DNA of 64,000 bases from Paenibacillus silvisoli (GCF_030866765.1 NZ_CP133017.1:2710001-2774000); one strand, 5' to 3'. Positions 42,834 to 51,200 are shown, numbered from the stretch's first letter. The notes: generated by a model from the sequence alone, not told the origin. Program-made: numbers and translations.

Positions 42834-43841
42834 TTGTCTACCGATTTATTCATCAAAGGAATGACGTATGGATGGAACAGTTCTCGAGGCTCGTATCGGC
42901 AGCCTTACGCGAAGGAATCTCTCCAAGAACTGCGCGCTACCGGCAGCGAATGGATCGCGTTATCCTTTTATACCTTTCAAAATAACGTGTATTCGACGGA
43001 GATTCCGTTCGATTACGGATACACGATGACCGATCGGGATATTGAGCATGCCGTCAAGGAAGCGAAAGCGCTGGGGCTGAAAGTATGCTTGAAGCCCGTC
43101 GTCAACTCCAAGGACGGGATTTGGCGGGCGCATATCGGATTTCCGGAAGAGTCGGGAGCCGAGCCGTACTGGGACGAATGGTTCCGCTCCTACGGCAATT
43201 TCTTGAGCCACTACGCCGAGCTGGCCGAAGAGCTGGGCTGCGAAATGTTCTGCGTCGGCTGCGAAATGGTGAAGACGGAAGCGAAGCATGAGCATTGGAT
43301 TCGGCTCATTGAACGGATTCGCGGCATCTACAGCGGGCCGATCGTATACAACGCCAACCATGGCTCGGAGGAACGGATCAAATGGTTCGATCATGTCGAC
43401 CTGATCGGAACAAGCGCCTATTATCCGGTTGCGAACAAGCCCGGTGACAGCGAGGAAGCGATGATTGCCAACTGGCTGCCGGTCCGCGAGAAGATGGCTT
43501 CGCTGCACGCCAAATTCGGCAAACCGATTATTTTCATGGAAATCGGCTGCCGCAGCGCGCTTGGCTGCGCGACGATGCCGTGGGATTTTACGCACACCGA
43601 GCTGCCGGTCAGTGAAGGCGAACAGGCGAACTTCTACAGTTCGGTCTTGAAGGCGTTCTGGGATGCGCCTTGGTTTGCCGGCTTCTTCTGGTGGGATTGG
43701 AGCGTGAAGCTCTATGACAAGGAAGAGGCGCATTTGAACGTTGGGTTCGATATTTATGGCAAGAAGGCGGAGCAGGTATTGAAGGCATGGTATGCCAAGC
43801 CCGCGAGAGAAGGGCTGATCGGGGAGGAGATCGAAGCGTGA
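42834..43841 (+). CDS. Cytoplasmic GH113-like beta-mannanase
   Basis: 335 aa, no signal peptide. Features of the GH113 family of clan A mannanases: start F-I-K-G-M-T-Y-G-W, W-I-A-L-S-F-Y-T-F-Q, L-K-P-V-V-N, F-C-V-G-C-E-M-V-K-T-E with the acid/base near residue 143 and I-I-F-M-E-I-G-C-R-S with the nucleophile near 235. It should hydrolyse beta-mannooligosaccharides. TTG 42834 follows AAGGAGAGGG. The stop overlaps the GH9 start by four bases (GTGA). Confidence 0.88.
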   Translation: MSTDLFIKGMTYGWNSSRGSYRQPYAKESLQELRATGSEWIALSFYTFQNNVYSTEIPFDYGYTMTDRDIEHAVKEAKALGLKVCLKPVVNSKDGIWRAHIGFPEESGAEPYWDEWFRSYGNFLSHYAELAEELGCEMFCVGCEMVKTEAKHEHWIRLIERIRGIYSGPIVYNANHGSEERIKWFDHVDLIGTSAYYPVANKPGDSEEAMIANWLPVREKMASLHAKFGKPIIFMEIGCRSALGCATMPWDFTHTELPVSEGEQANFYSSVLKAFWDAPWFAGFFWWDWSVKLYDKEEAHLNVGFDIYGKKAEQVLKAWYAKPAREGLIGEEIEA

Positions 43842-45505
43842 CGACGACGGCGGACGCGAATCGGCGCATTCATCTCAACCAGGCGGGCTACCGCCCATTT
43901 GACGCCAAAACATTCGCCGTAACCGGAACGGACGGCGGACGGTTCGAGCTCATCGATCGGCGCAACGGCAGCAAGGTATATGCCGGGGAACTGACCGGTC
44001 CGATCGCCGATGCATCCAGCGGAGATACCGTCTTTCGCGGCGAGTTCAGCTCGCTGCGCGAGGAAGGGACGTACTCGGTTCAAGTTGAAGGCATCGGAAG
44101 CTCGTATCCGTTCGCAATCGCTGCGGACGTATACAATAACGTGACGGATAAATTGTTAAAATCGTTCTACTTTCAGCGCTGCGGCATGGATCTGGAAGAG
44201 AAGCATGCCGGCGTTTGGTCGCACCGGGCATGCCATCTCGACCATGGTACTATCCATGGCTCCGAGTCGGAGGAACGGATTCCATCCTCCGGCGGCTGGC
44301 ATGACGCCGGCGACTACGGGAAATATATGGTGGCAGCTGCGAAAGCCGTTGCGGATCTATTGCTCGCCTATGAGTTTTATCCGTGCGTTTTCGCTAGAAC
44401 GATCGATATCCCGGAATCGGGGAACGGTGTGCCGGATTTATTGAACGAGGTTCGTTTCGAGCTCGATTTCTTGTTCAAGCTTCAGCGGGTGGACGACGGC
44501 GCCGTCTATCATAAAGTGACGACGAAGTCGTTTCCGGGCTTGGACGTTATGCCCGAGGACGATACGGCGGAGCTGGTATTCTCGCCGCCATCCTATACGG
44601 CGGCGGCAACCTTCGCGGCCGTTATGGCGATGGCCGCGAGGGTGTACCGAGGAATTGACGGGACATTCGCGGGAAAATGCTTGAAGGCCGCGGAGCTGTC
44701 GTGGCAGTGGGTGACCGATCACCCGGACGCGGCGGGCTTTAAAAACCCGGCGGATATTCATACCGGCGAGTATGGCGACGCGATTTTGGCCGATGAGAAG
44801 CTTTGGGCCAGCGCGGAGCTGTATCGGACGACAGGCGAATCGGTCTATTACGAAGTCTTCCGGTCGACGCTCGAGCAGCAGAAGGAGCTTGCGCTCTATG
44901 AGCTGGGGTGGGCGGATACGGCCGGGTATGGAACGCTTGCCTACTTACTGGCCGGGTTCGGCCATGAGCGTCCAAAAGAAGCCGATGGTGTGTATGAGAG
45001 GCTATTGAGCGGCTGGCAGGAGCAGGCCGACCAACTGTTGAGCCGCTGTTCGGCTGCCGCCGAAGGCTACGGCATCTCATTGCTGCCGGAGCAATATATT
45101 TGGGGAAGCAGCATGGTGCTGCTTAATCAAGCGATGCATCTGCTCATTGCGGCTCGTTTTACCGGAGAAGACAAGTATGCGGCTGCAGCGCTGAATCATG
45201 TGCACTATTTGCTCGGGCTGAATCCGCTGGGCATCAGCTATGTCACGGGTGTCGGCAGCTATTCCGTCATGCATCCGCATCACCGGCCTTCCGTGGGTGA
45301 CGGCGTTCCAGAGCCGGTTCCCGGCATGGTTGCGGGCGGACCGAACCGCAATTTGCAGGATGAGCATGCGAAGAAGATGCTTGAAGGCATGCCGCCGGCC
45401 AAATGCTTCGTGGACCATGCGTACAGCTATGCGACGAACGAAATGACGATCTATTGGAATTCGCCGGCCGTGTTCGTTGCCGCTTATTTCGACGGAGCGC
45501 GATAG
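43838..45505 (+). CDS. Cytoplasmic GH9 family glycosidase
   Basis: 555 aa with an N-terminal Ig-like CelD_N domain (about residues 8-95, I-H-L-N-Q-A-G-Y-R-P) and a GH9 (alpha/alpha)6 barrel. The catalytic base region is G-G-W-H-D-A-G-D-Y-G-K-Y (near residue 153) and the acid Glu is in N-E-M-T-I-Y-W-N (near 534); V-M-H-P-H-H-R-P-S is the usual GH9 histidine motif. No signal peptide, so it acts inside the cell, presumably on cello- or gluco-manno-oligosaccharides from glucomannan. GTG 43838, overlapping the GH113 stop, is chosen; an upstream ATG at 43787 lies within GH113. Last gene of the operon. Confidence 0.9.
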   Translation: MTTTADANRRIHLNQAGYRPFDAKTFAVTGTDGGRFELIDRRNGSKVYAGELTGPIADASSGDTVFRGEFSSLREEGTYSVQVEGIGSSYPFAIAADVYNNVTDKLLKSFYFQRCGMDLEEKHAGVWSHRACHLDHGTIHGSESEERIPSSGGWHDAGDYGKYMVAAAKAVADLLLAYEFYPCVFARTIDIPESGNGVPDLLNEVRFELDFLFKLQRVDDGAVYHKVTTKSFPGLDVMPEDDTAELVFSPPSYTAAATFAAVMAMAARVYRGIDGTFAGKCLKAAELSWQWVTDHPDAAGFKNPADIHTGEYGDAILADEKLWASAELYRTTGESVYYEVFRSTLEQQKELALYELGWADTAGYGTLAYLLAGFGHERPKEADGVYERLLSGWQEQADQLLSRCSAAAEGYGISLLPEQYIWGSSMVLLNQAMHLLIAARFTGEDKYAAAALNHVHYLLGLNPLGISYVTGVGSYSVMHPHHRPSVGDGVPEPVPGMVAGGPNRNLQDEHAKKMLEGMPPAKCFVDHAYSYATNEMTIYWNSPAVFVAAYFDGAR

Positions 45506-45517
45506 GCAGCGAAAATG

Positions 45518-45551
45518 ACCGTCAGGGTAAAGTTACCCTGACGGTTTTTTT
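45518..45551 (+). terminator. Terminator of the polysaccharide operon
   Basis: ACCGTCAGGG (45518-45527) / CCCTGACGGT (45536-45545), with TAA/TTA extending the stem into the loop, then seven T. Confidence 0.94.
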
Positions 45552-45621
45552 GCGCGGTTGCAAGGCGATTCGCTGCATCGGTACAATAGAGGAAAATGAT
45601 GTCAGAAAGGCGGGAACTCGC

Positions 45622-46383
45622 ATGGCACACGGACAAGCAATCGCGATCGTAACCGGCACGTCAAGAGGAATCGGGGAAGCGCTGGCGCTCGAACTGTTGT
45701 TGAGCGGCTATGTAGTATTCGGACTATCCCGTTCAGAATCTACGTCCGTTCCGCTCAACGAGCATGAACGGTTTACGCATATGCAAGGCGATTTGTCGGA
45801 TATCGCGGAGTTGGAAAAAACAATGGAGCAGCTATGGTTGAGGTTAGGCCATGAGGCGATCGAGGAGCTGCTGCTCGTTAATAATGCGGCGATGCTCGAG
45901 CCCTTGCGTCCGATCGAGCAAATTACGCCGGCGGAAATGGCAGCGCATATTCAGACGAGCCTGCTGGCGCCGATGGCGCTTTGCGGCAGTTTTATCCGTT
46001 TCTCCAAGGCGGCTGTATCGCCGATTCATAGAAAACGCATCGTTAATGTAACGTCCGGCCTCGCCGACTATTCCGCGCCGTCCATGAGTCTGTATTGCAG
46101 CAGTAAGGCTGCGCTGAATATGTTGACGGGATGTATCGCGGACGAACAGCGGAACGAGCCGGATCCGGTTCACGTGGTTGCTTTCGACCCCGGCATGACG
46201 GATACGCACATGCAGACGGCTGCCCGCGGACGCGATGCGCGCGAATTTCCGCTGCGGTCATTCTTTCAAGACAGCTATGAGCAGGGACGGCTTCGTTCGC
46301 CGGAAGCCGTTGCGAGAGAGCTGCTTCGCTTACTGAACGAACCGCATGACGGCGGAAGCGTACTACGTGCTTTCGGGACATAA
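45622..46383 (+). CDS. Short-chain dehydrogenase/reductase
   Basis: 253 aa, classical SDR. Cofactor motif T-G-T-S-R-G-I-G (residues 11-18), N-N-A-A near 86, and the catalytic set S (V-T-S-G-L), Y-C-S-S-K. The arginine in the glycine loop suggests NADP(H). The overall pattern is near YueD/sepiapterin-reductase-like members that reduce diketones such as benzil, but the substrate is not determined. GAAAGGCGGGA precedes ATG 45622; an open frame reaching back to 45403 overlaps the terminator and the GH9 gene and was dropped. Confidence 0.88.
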   Translation: MAHGQAIAIVTGTSRGIGEALALELLLSGYVVFGLSRSESTSVPLNEHERFTHMQGDLSDIAELEKTMEQLWLRLGHEAIEELLLVNNAAMLEPLRPIEQITPAEMAAHIQTSLLAPMALCGSFIRFSKAAVSPIHRKRIVNVTSGLADYSAPSMSLYCSSKAALNMLTGCIADEQRNEPDPVHVVAFDPGMTDTHMQTAARGRDAREFPLRSFFQDSYEQGRLRSPEAVARELLRLLNEPHDGGSVLRAFGT

Positions 46384-46390
46384 CCGGCCG

Positions 46391-46431
46391 TTCATATTGT
46401 GTTCATAGTTCGGCTTTATGGTGGCTTCATA
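46391..46431 (+). promoter_or_regulatory. TTCATA direct repeats (OmpR/PhoP-type operator)
   Basis: Four hexamers: TTCATA 46391, TTCATA 46402, TTTATG 46415, TTCATA 46426. They form two pairs with 11-bp period (6 + N5 + 6), the layout bound by dimers of OmpR-family response regulators such as PhoP. They lie 36-76 bases before the response regulator start, so autoregulation is likely. Confidence 0.6.
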
Positions 46432-46466
46432 CGTTAAGACTTCTTATTTGACCGGAGATGATCCCC

Positions 46467-47135
46467 ATGACGAAACTGCTGATCGTTGATGACGATCCCT
46501 ATATTCGCGAGCTGGTCTCGCTGCTGCTTGCTCGGGAGGGCTTTGAAATCGTGGAAGCCGCCGATGGCCAGGAGGCGCTTGCCGTGCTTGAGCATACGCA
46601 GGTGCAGCTTGCCATTATCGATGTGATGATGCCGAACATGGACGGCTGGGAGCTGTGCAAGGAGCTTCGCGATGCGGCCGAGCTGCCTGTTCTCATGCTG
46701 ACCGCAAAAGGCGAGACGAGCCAAAAGGTAAAAGGCTTCGAGCTTGGAGCGGACGATTACCTCGTTAAGCCGTTCGAGCCGCTCGAGCTCGTTGCGCGGG
46801 TGAAAGCGCTGCTGAAACGGTACAAAATCGCCACCTCTAAGACGGTGACCGTCGGCGGCGTCATATTGAATCGCTCAACCTTCGCCGTAACAGTAGGGGA
46901 CGAGGCGATGACGCTGCCGCTGAAGGAATTCGAGCTGCTGTTCAAGCTGGCCAGCTATCCGGGCAAAACGTTCTCGCGCGAGCAGCTGATCGAACAGCTC
47001 TGGGGCTATGATTACGAGGGCGACGAGCGGACCGTCGACGTTCATATAAAGCGGCTCCGGGAGAAGTTTCCCGAAGAACAGAGCCGGTTCCGCATTCAAA
47101 CGATCCGCGGCCTTGGCTACCGGCTGGAGGTTTGA
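46467..47135 (+). CDS. OmpR/PhoB-family response regulator
   Basis: 222 aa. Receiver domain with acidic pair V-D-D-D (residues 7-10), phospho-acceptor in I-I-D-V-M-M-P, T-A-K-G and K-P-F, then a winged-helix domain (L-T-L-P-L-K-E-F-E-L-L-F-K-L, R-T-V-D-V-H-I-K-R-L-R-E-K). ATG 46467 has CGGAG nine bases upstream; the ATG at 46458 overlaps that site. The kinase gene follows six bases after the stop. Confidence 0.94.
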   Translation: MTKLLIVDDDPYIRELVSLLLAREGFEIVEAADGQEALAVLEHTQVQLAIIDVMMPNMDGWELCKELRDAAELPVLMLTAKGETSQKVKGFELGADDYLVKPFEPLELVARVKALLKRYKIATSKTVTVGGVILNRSTFAVTVGDEAMTLPLKEFELLFKLASYPGKTFSREQLIEQLWGYDYEGDERTVDVHIKRLREKFPEEQSRFRIQTIRGLGYRLEV

Positions 47136-47140
47136 TCGGC

Positions 47141-48562
47141 ATGGCGAAATGGAAACGGGCGCTGCTTGGGCTTGCGGGCATTCTGCTCATGAACGCGGCT
47201 ATTTACACCTGCTATACGGTTGCTTTTACGATTGTGTCTTATACGAAAGAAAGACGTAATCACGACGCGGTTACATCCGCGCTGGTGCATGATGCCGAGC
47301 TGATCGCCAGAGCGGTTTCCGGCGTCGACGGTTCTAAGAACACGGAAGCTTGGGCAGCTTCGCTGCAGCCGATTGCCCGCGATCAAGGCTATCGCTTCCT
47401 TGTCGTCGATTCGAACGGACATGAGCTGCGGATCGGAGATTGGACGCATGCGGCCGATGCGGCGGTGACGAAGGAGCAGGTGGCCGATGTTCTGAAAGGG
47501 AAGACGGTCAAAGACGTGAACCGGGCGCATTTTTTTGCGAAAGGCGAGGCGTTGGCCGGGATTCCCGTCGATGTCGGCGGCGTGAAGGCCGCGTTGTTCA
47601 CGGAACGGGAAGTGCCGATCTTGTATAAAGGCTTTGGGCAGCAGCTATTCACGGTGTTTCTCGGTTTTCTGCTGCTGTTCGTCGTTCTGTTTATGATCGG
47701 GAAGCCCTGGAAGCAGCGGGAAGGGATCAATCTCTACATTTCGGCCATCCGCCGCATGTCGAAGGGCGATTTCTCCGTCAGCATCGAGAAGCCGCAGCGG
47801 ATGCACGGCGATTTCGAGAAGCTCGCCACCAGTCTGAACGATATGGCTGCGGAGCTGAGCCATATGGAGCAGATGCGGCAGGCGTTCATTTCGAACGTTT
47901 CGCATGAGATTCAATCTCCGCTGACATCCATCCGCGGATTTGCGCGCGTGCTGCAGCAGGACGGACTGGAAGAAGAGCAGCGGCAGCACTATGCCGGCAT
48001 TATCGAAACCGAGAGCGTGCGGCTTTCCAAGCTGAGCGATAACTTGCTCAAGCTGACGACGCTGGAGTCGGAGAAGCAGCCGCTGCGGTTAAAGACGTTC
48101 CGTCTGGATCAGCAGCTTCGAACCACGATTCTGGCTTGCGAACCGCAGTGGACGGAGAAGCAGCTGCAACTGGATATCAATCTCGTAGAGGAGCTTACGT
48201 TGAACGGGGACGAGGAGCTGCTGTCCCAAGTATGGATGAACCTGCTGTCGAACAGCATTAAGTTTACGCCGGAGGGCGGTACGTTGTCTGTTGAGGCGGT
48301 ACGTAAGGACGGAGGGGCGGTTGTGCGGATCGCCGATACCGGCATTGGCATTTCGGAAGCGGATTTGCCGCATATTTTCGAGCGCTTCTTCAAGGCGGAC
48401 AAAGCGCGCAGCCGGATGGCCGGCGGGAGCGGGCTCGGCTTGTCCATCGCAAAGCGGATCGTCGAGCTGCACGGCGGCTCGATTACGGCAGCCAGCGAGC
48501 TGGGCGCTGGGACGGCAATGAACGTAATGCTGCCCGGAGATGAAGGCAGGACAAACATGTAA
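47141..48562 (+). CDS. Sensor histidine kinase
   Basis: 473 aa. Two membrane helices (about residues 8-30 and 170-190) enclose an extracytoplasmic sensor of about 135 residues; then HAMP, the H-box S-N-V-S-H-E-I-Q-S-P-L-T-S-I-R, the N-box N-L-L-S-N-S-I-K-F-T, G1 D-T-G-I-G and G2 G-L-G-L-S. It pairs with the response regulator upstream. The signal is unknown. The kinase ATG 47141 has GGAGG 11 bases upstream; the TTG at 47132 is only two bases from that site. The H-box Q-S in place of R-T/K-T is a small variation. Confidence 0.93.
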   Translation: MAKWKRALLGLAGILLMNAAIYTCYTVAFTIVSYTKERRNHDAVTSALVHDAELIARAVSGVDGSKNTEAWAASLQPIARDQGYRFLVVDSNGHELRIGDWTHAADAAVTKEQVADVLKGKTVKDVNRAHFFAKGEALAGIPVDVGGVKAALFTEREVPILYKGFGQQLFTVFLGFLLLFVVLFMIGKPWKQREGINLYISAIRRMSKGDFSVSIEKPQRMHGDFEKLATSLNDMAAELSHMEQMRQAFISNVSHEIQSPLTSIRGFARVLQQDGLEEEQRQHYAGIIETESVRLSKLSDNLLKLTTLESEKQPLRLKTFRLDQQLRTTILACEPQWTEKQLQLDINLVEELTLNGDEELLSQVWMNLLSNSIKFTPEGGTLSVEAVRKDGGAVVRIADTGIGISEADLPHIFERFFKADKARSRMAGGSGLGLSIAKRIVELHGGSITAASELGAGTAMNVMLPGDEGRTNM

Positions 48563-48640
48563 GGTGCTAGTCTGTTTTTTATGTGGGATGGCGACAATAA
48601 TGAAAAACCCTTGTTGAGAGATCGGAAAGGATTTTAGCCA

Positions 48641-49480
48641 TTGTCAAACGCCATCCCTTACTTTGTTCTTGTCGCGGTATGCGCGATCGCCTTCTCGATC
48701 CTCCTGTTCCATAAACGCGCCGTATGGCCGCTGATCCTGCTGCTTTCATTTTCCGGCATGATCTATATGTTTGAATTTTATATATTCGTTTGGCAAGATA
48801 GCTACAGCTATTCGCCCGAGCTGCTCGACAACACCTATTACGATAATGTGTTAGGCGCTGTCTTTTCCAATCTGCTGGCAGTCCCGGTTGCAGCCGCTTT
48901 TATTGCTATTTACCGGTTGAGCTGGCAGTGGATCGTCGGTCTTTCGCTTGCATTTGGCGGAGTAGAATGGTTATTTCTTCGGCTTGGCATTTACCAGCAT
49001 GATTGGTGGAGAACAGGATATACGATCGTCACCTTGTTGATTTTCTTCCTGTTCGCCCGGCAATGGTTGGTCTGGCTTTCTAGACGCAGCCGGGCGTTCC
49101 ATTTCGTCACGCTATCGATGTTTGCATGGAGCGTTGTGGCGACGCTAGTGTTCACGCTGGCCGTAAGCGGAATTCGCATTTATCATATCGGCTTATTCGC
49201 AGATCCGTACCATGACGATATCTTTTTTTCGGCGATCTACGGTTTCATCAAAGCGATCATCCTATCCGTCGCCGTAACGGTCACGCGTAACCGCTGGCTC
49301 AGGGGGAGTTCACTGCTCTTAATTCTCTTGATGCACCTCGTCCTCATGCGGCTCGATATATTAAAGATTATGATTCCGATGTGGCAGTATTGGCTTATCT
49401 ACGCGCCTTGCTGCATGTTCGTGCTGTGGCTCGTCGCCGCGAGCGACCGCAAGCTGGAGCTGTTTAGAATAAGTCATTGA
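48641..49480 (+). CDS. Hypothetical polytopic membrane protein
   Basis: 279 aa with about eight hydrophobic helices and few charged loops; contains F-G-G-V-E-W-L-F-L-R-L-G-I-Y-Q-H-D-W-W near the middle. I know the look from Bacillales membrane proteins of unknown function near CBO0543-like families, but cannot assign it. TTG 48641 with GGAAAGG ten bases upstream. It follows the two-component genes by 78 bases, so it could be a target of that system. Confidence 0.7.
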   Translation: MSNAIPYFVLVAVCAIAFSILLFHKRAVWPLILLLSFSGMIYMFEFYIFVWQDSYSYSPELLDNTYYDNVLGAVFSNLLAVPVAAAFIAIYRLSWQWIVGLSLAFGGVEWLFLRLGIYQHDWWRTGYTIVTLLIFFLFARQWLVWLSRRSRAFHFVTLSMFAWSVVATLVFTLAVSGIRIYHIGLFADPYHDDIFFSAIYGFIKAIILSVAVTVTRNRWLRGSSLLLILLMHLVLMRLDILKIMIPMWQYWLIYAPCCMFVLWLVAASDRKLELFRISH

Positions 49481-49545
49481 TTTGGTGAAAGTTTACAGGT
49501 CATATGCAATACTATAGAAAGTGATGAGCTAAGGGGGGCGATGAT

Positions 49546-50937
49546 TTGATTAGACGTTCGTTCGAGGAGCTTGTCTCAATGATCGACGATACTGGCTTCT
49601 CGGTGTCTGTTCGGTCACCTGACACCACACTCTATATACATGGAGTATCCATAGATTCACGAACAGTAAAACAAGACCAGCTATTTATTCCAATCGTCAG
49701 AGTCGATGACGGACACAACTATGTAAGCCAAGCATTTGAAAATGGCGCTGTCGCCTCCTTATGGCAAGCGGACCACGTACCTTATCCGGAAGGACTGCCG
49801 CTCATAATTGTGAAGGATACGCTAGAGGCTCTACACAAGCTAGCGAAATCGTATCGCAAACAACTGAGCAGTAAAGTTGTCGGGATAACAGGAAGTAATG
49901 GAAAGACGACAGTTAAAGATCTTGTCGCTTCGATTCTGGGCACTGCCTACAAAGTTCAAAAGACTTTCGGGAACTTAAATGGTGAATACGGCCTCCCGTT
50001 ATCTCTATTGGAAGTCGAAGAAGACACCGACATCATCGTTTTGGAAATGGGCATGAGCCAAGCAGGCGAAATGAAAATCCTATCCGAAATAGCGAAGCCG
50101 GATGTGGCAGTCATCACAATGATTGGCGTATCGCATTTGTCGCAACTCGGATCAAGAGAGGGAATAGCGATAGCTAAACTAGAGATTCTGGAAGGACTGA
50201 ATCCTTGCGGAGCTATTGTCATTAACGGGGATGAACCCTTGCTAACCCATGGAATCGCAGGCAAGGAGCTCCTTGAAACATTGTCGGTTGTCCGATTCGG
50301 TGAAGCTCAGTCCAATGATTATTATCCTTTAATCATTGAGCAGAATGAAACGGGGTTATCGTTTACCTTGAATCGGTATAGTGATGAAATACCTGTTTCT
50401 TTACTCGGTAAGCACAATGTGCTAAATGCATTAGCAGCCATAGCAGTAGCCGATCGATTTGGCGTAGCGGAACAAGGAGTTCGCGAGGGACTTAAACAGA
50501 TCGAAATGACCGGCATGAGAATGGAACGTATTCCTTCTGCTAAAGGCTTTTTAATCATTAACGACGCGTGGAACGCTAGCCCGGTATCGATGAAAGCAGC
50601 GATTGAGACGGTAGCGGTTATGGACGGCTTTCATAGAAAGATTTTGATTCTTGGCGACATGCTGGAGCTAGGTGAGCAAGAAAACGAATTTCATATGGAA
50701 ATAGCGAAAAGTATTGATCCTTCCACATTTCATTCCGTTTATACGATTGGTCAGTTAAGCAGCATCATCTCGGATACGCTGGATTCATTGGCATTCAAGG
50801 GTGAAACGAGGCATTTTACGTCAAAAGATGATCTTATCGAAGTTTGTAGACAACTATTAGCTAAAGATGATGTTGTCCTCGTAAAAGGGTCGAGAGGACT
50901 TAAGTTAGAGGACATTTGTATCGCGTTGAGCAATTAA
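49546..50937 (+). CDS. murF: MurF-like UDP-N-acetylmuramoyl-tripeptide--D-Ala-D-Ala ligase, AT-rich
   Basis: 463 aa with the Mur ligase layout: N-terminal domain (S-I-D-S-R-T), ATP site V-G-I-T-G-S-N-G-K-T-T (near residue 114), L-E-M-G-M-S, central H-N-V-L-N-A-L-A-A and the C-terminal I-N-D-A-W-N-A-S-P / L-G-D-M-L-E-L-G, all MurF signatures. It adds D-Ala-D-Ala to the peptidoglycan precursor. TTG 49546 follows AAGGGGGG. The gene is visibly AT-rich compared with its neighbours (23 of 60 G/C in 50341-50400 against 39 of 60 in 58861-58920) and stands outside any cell-division cluster or ddl gene, so it may be a second, transferred copy. Confidence 0.9.
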   Translation: MIRRSFEELVSMIDDTGFSVSVRSPDTTLYIHGVSIDSRTVKQDQLFIPIVRVDDGHNYVSQAFENGAVASLWQADHVPYPEGLPLIIVKDTLEALHKLAKSYRKQLSSKVVGITGSNGKTTVKDLVASILGTAYKVQKTFGNLNGEYGLPLSLLEVEEDTDIIVLEMGMSQAGEMKILSEIAKPDVAVITMIGVSHLSQLGSREGIAIAKLEILEGLNPCGAIVINGDEPLLTHGIAGKELLETLSVVRFGEAQSNDYYPLIIEQNETGLSFTLNRYSDEIPVSLLGKHNVLNALAAIAVADRFGVAEQGVREGLKQIEMTGMRMERIPSAKGFLIINDAWNASPVSMKAAIETVAVMDGFHRKILILGDMLELGEQENEFHMEIAKSIDPSTFHSVYTIGQLSSIISDTLDSLAFKGETRHFTSKDDLIEVCRQLLAKDDVVLVKGSRGLKLEDICIALSN

Positions 50938-50943
50938 TCTGAT

Positions 50944-50980
50944 GAGACAACCGCTTGAATGGGTGGTGTCTCTTTTTTTT
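50944..50980 (+). terminator. Terminator after murF
   Basis: GAGACA (50944-50949) / TGTCTC (50967-50972), extended inward by weaker pairs, then eight T. Confidence 0.85.
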
Positions 50981-50986
50981 GTCACG

Positions 50987-51043
50987 TCTAACGAACTGAT
51001 TAACGCTTATTTGTGCAAAATAATAGTTTTAGGAGAGCTAACG
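50987..51043. repeat. 50-bp-period repeat with TCTAACGAAC motifs (copy C)
   Basis: TCTAACGAACT at 50987 and GCTAACGAACT at 51037 are 50 bp apart. Between them ACGCTTATTTGTGCAAAA (51003-51020) matches GCGCTTATTTGCACAAAA of copy A (16528-16545), so this is the same repeat family with a changed core. It sits between murF and the amber-interrupted gene. Confidence 0.6.
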
Positions 51044-51146
51044 AACTCCAGAAACGTTATTGGCCCGGTTTTGCCTTAGAATCGATTGATTTCACTCCAA
51101 TAAGGTCGTCGCTCTAAAGTTTTATTTTTGTTCTTGCTCATTTCCG

Positions 51147-51174
51147 ACTTTATATACTATTATGTATGTAAAGT
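51147..51174. promoter_or_regulatory. 28-bp imperfect palindrome over a promoter
   Basis: ACTTTATATAC (51147-51157) mirrors GTATGTAAAGT (51164-51174) in ten of eleven positions. It covers the -10 of a likely promoter TTGCTC (51134-51139) N18 TATTAT (51158-51163), the position of a repressor site. PadR-like regulators use similar boxes, but the binding protein is unknown. Confidence 0.45.
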
Positions 51175-51200
51175 AGGTAAATTACGGGAGGGGAACACGG

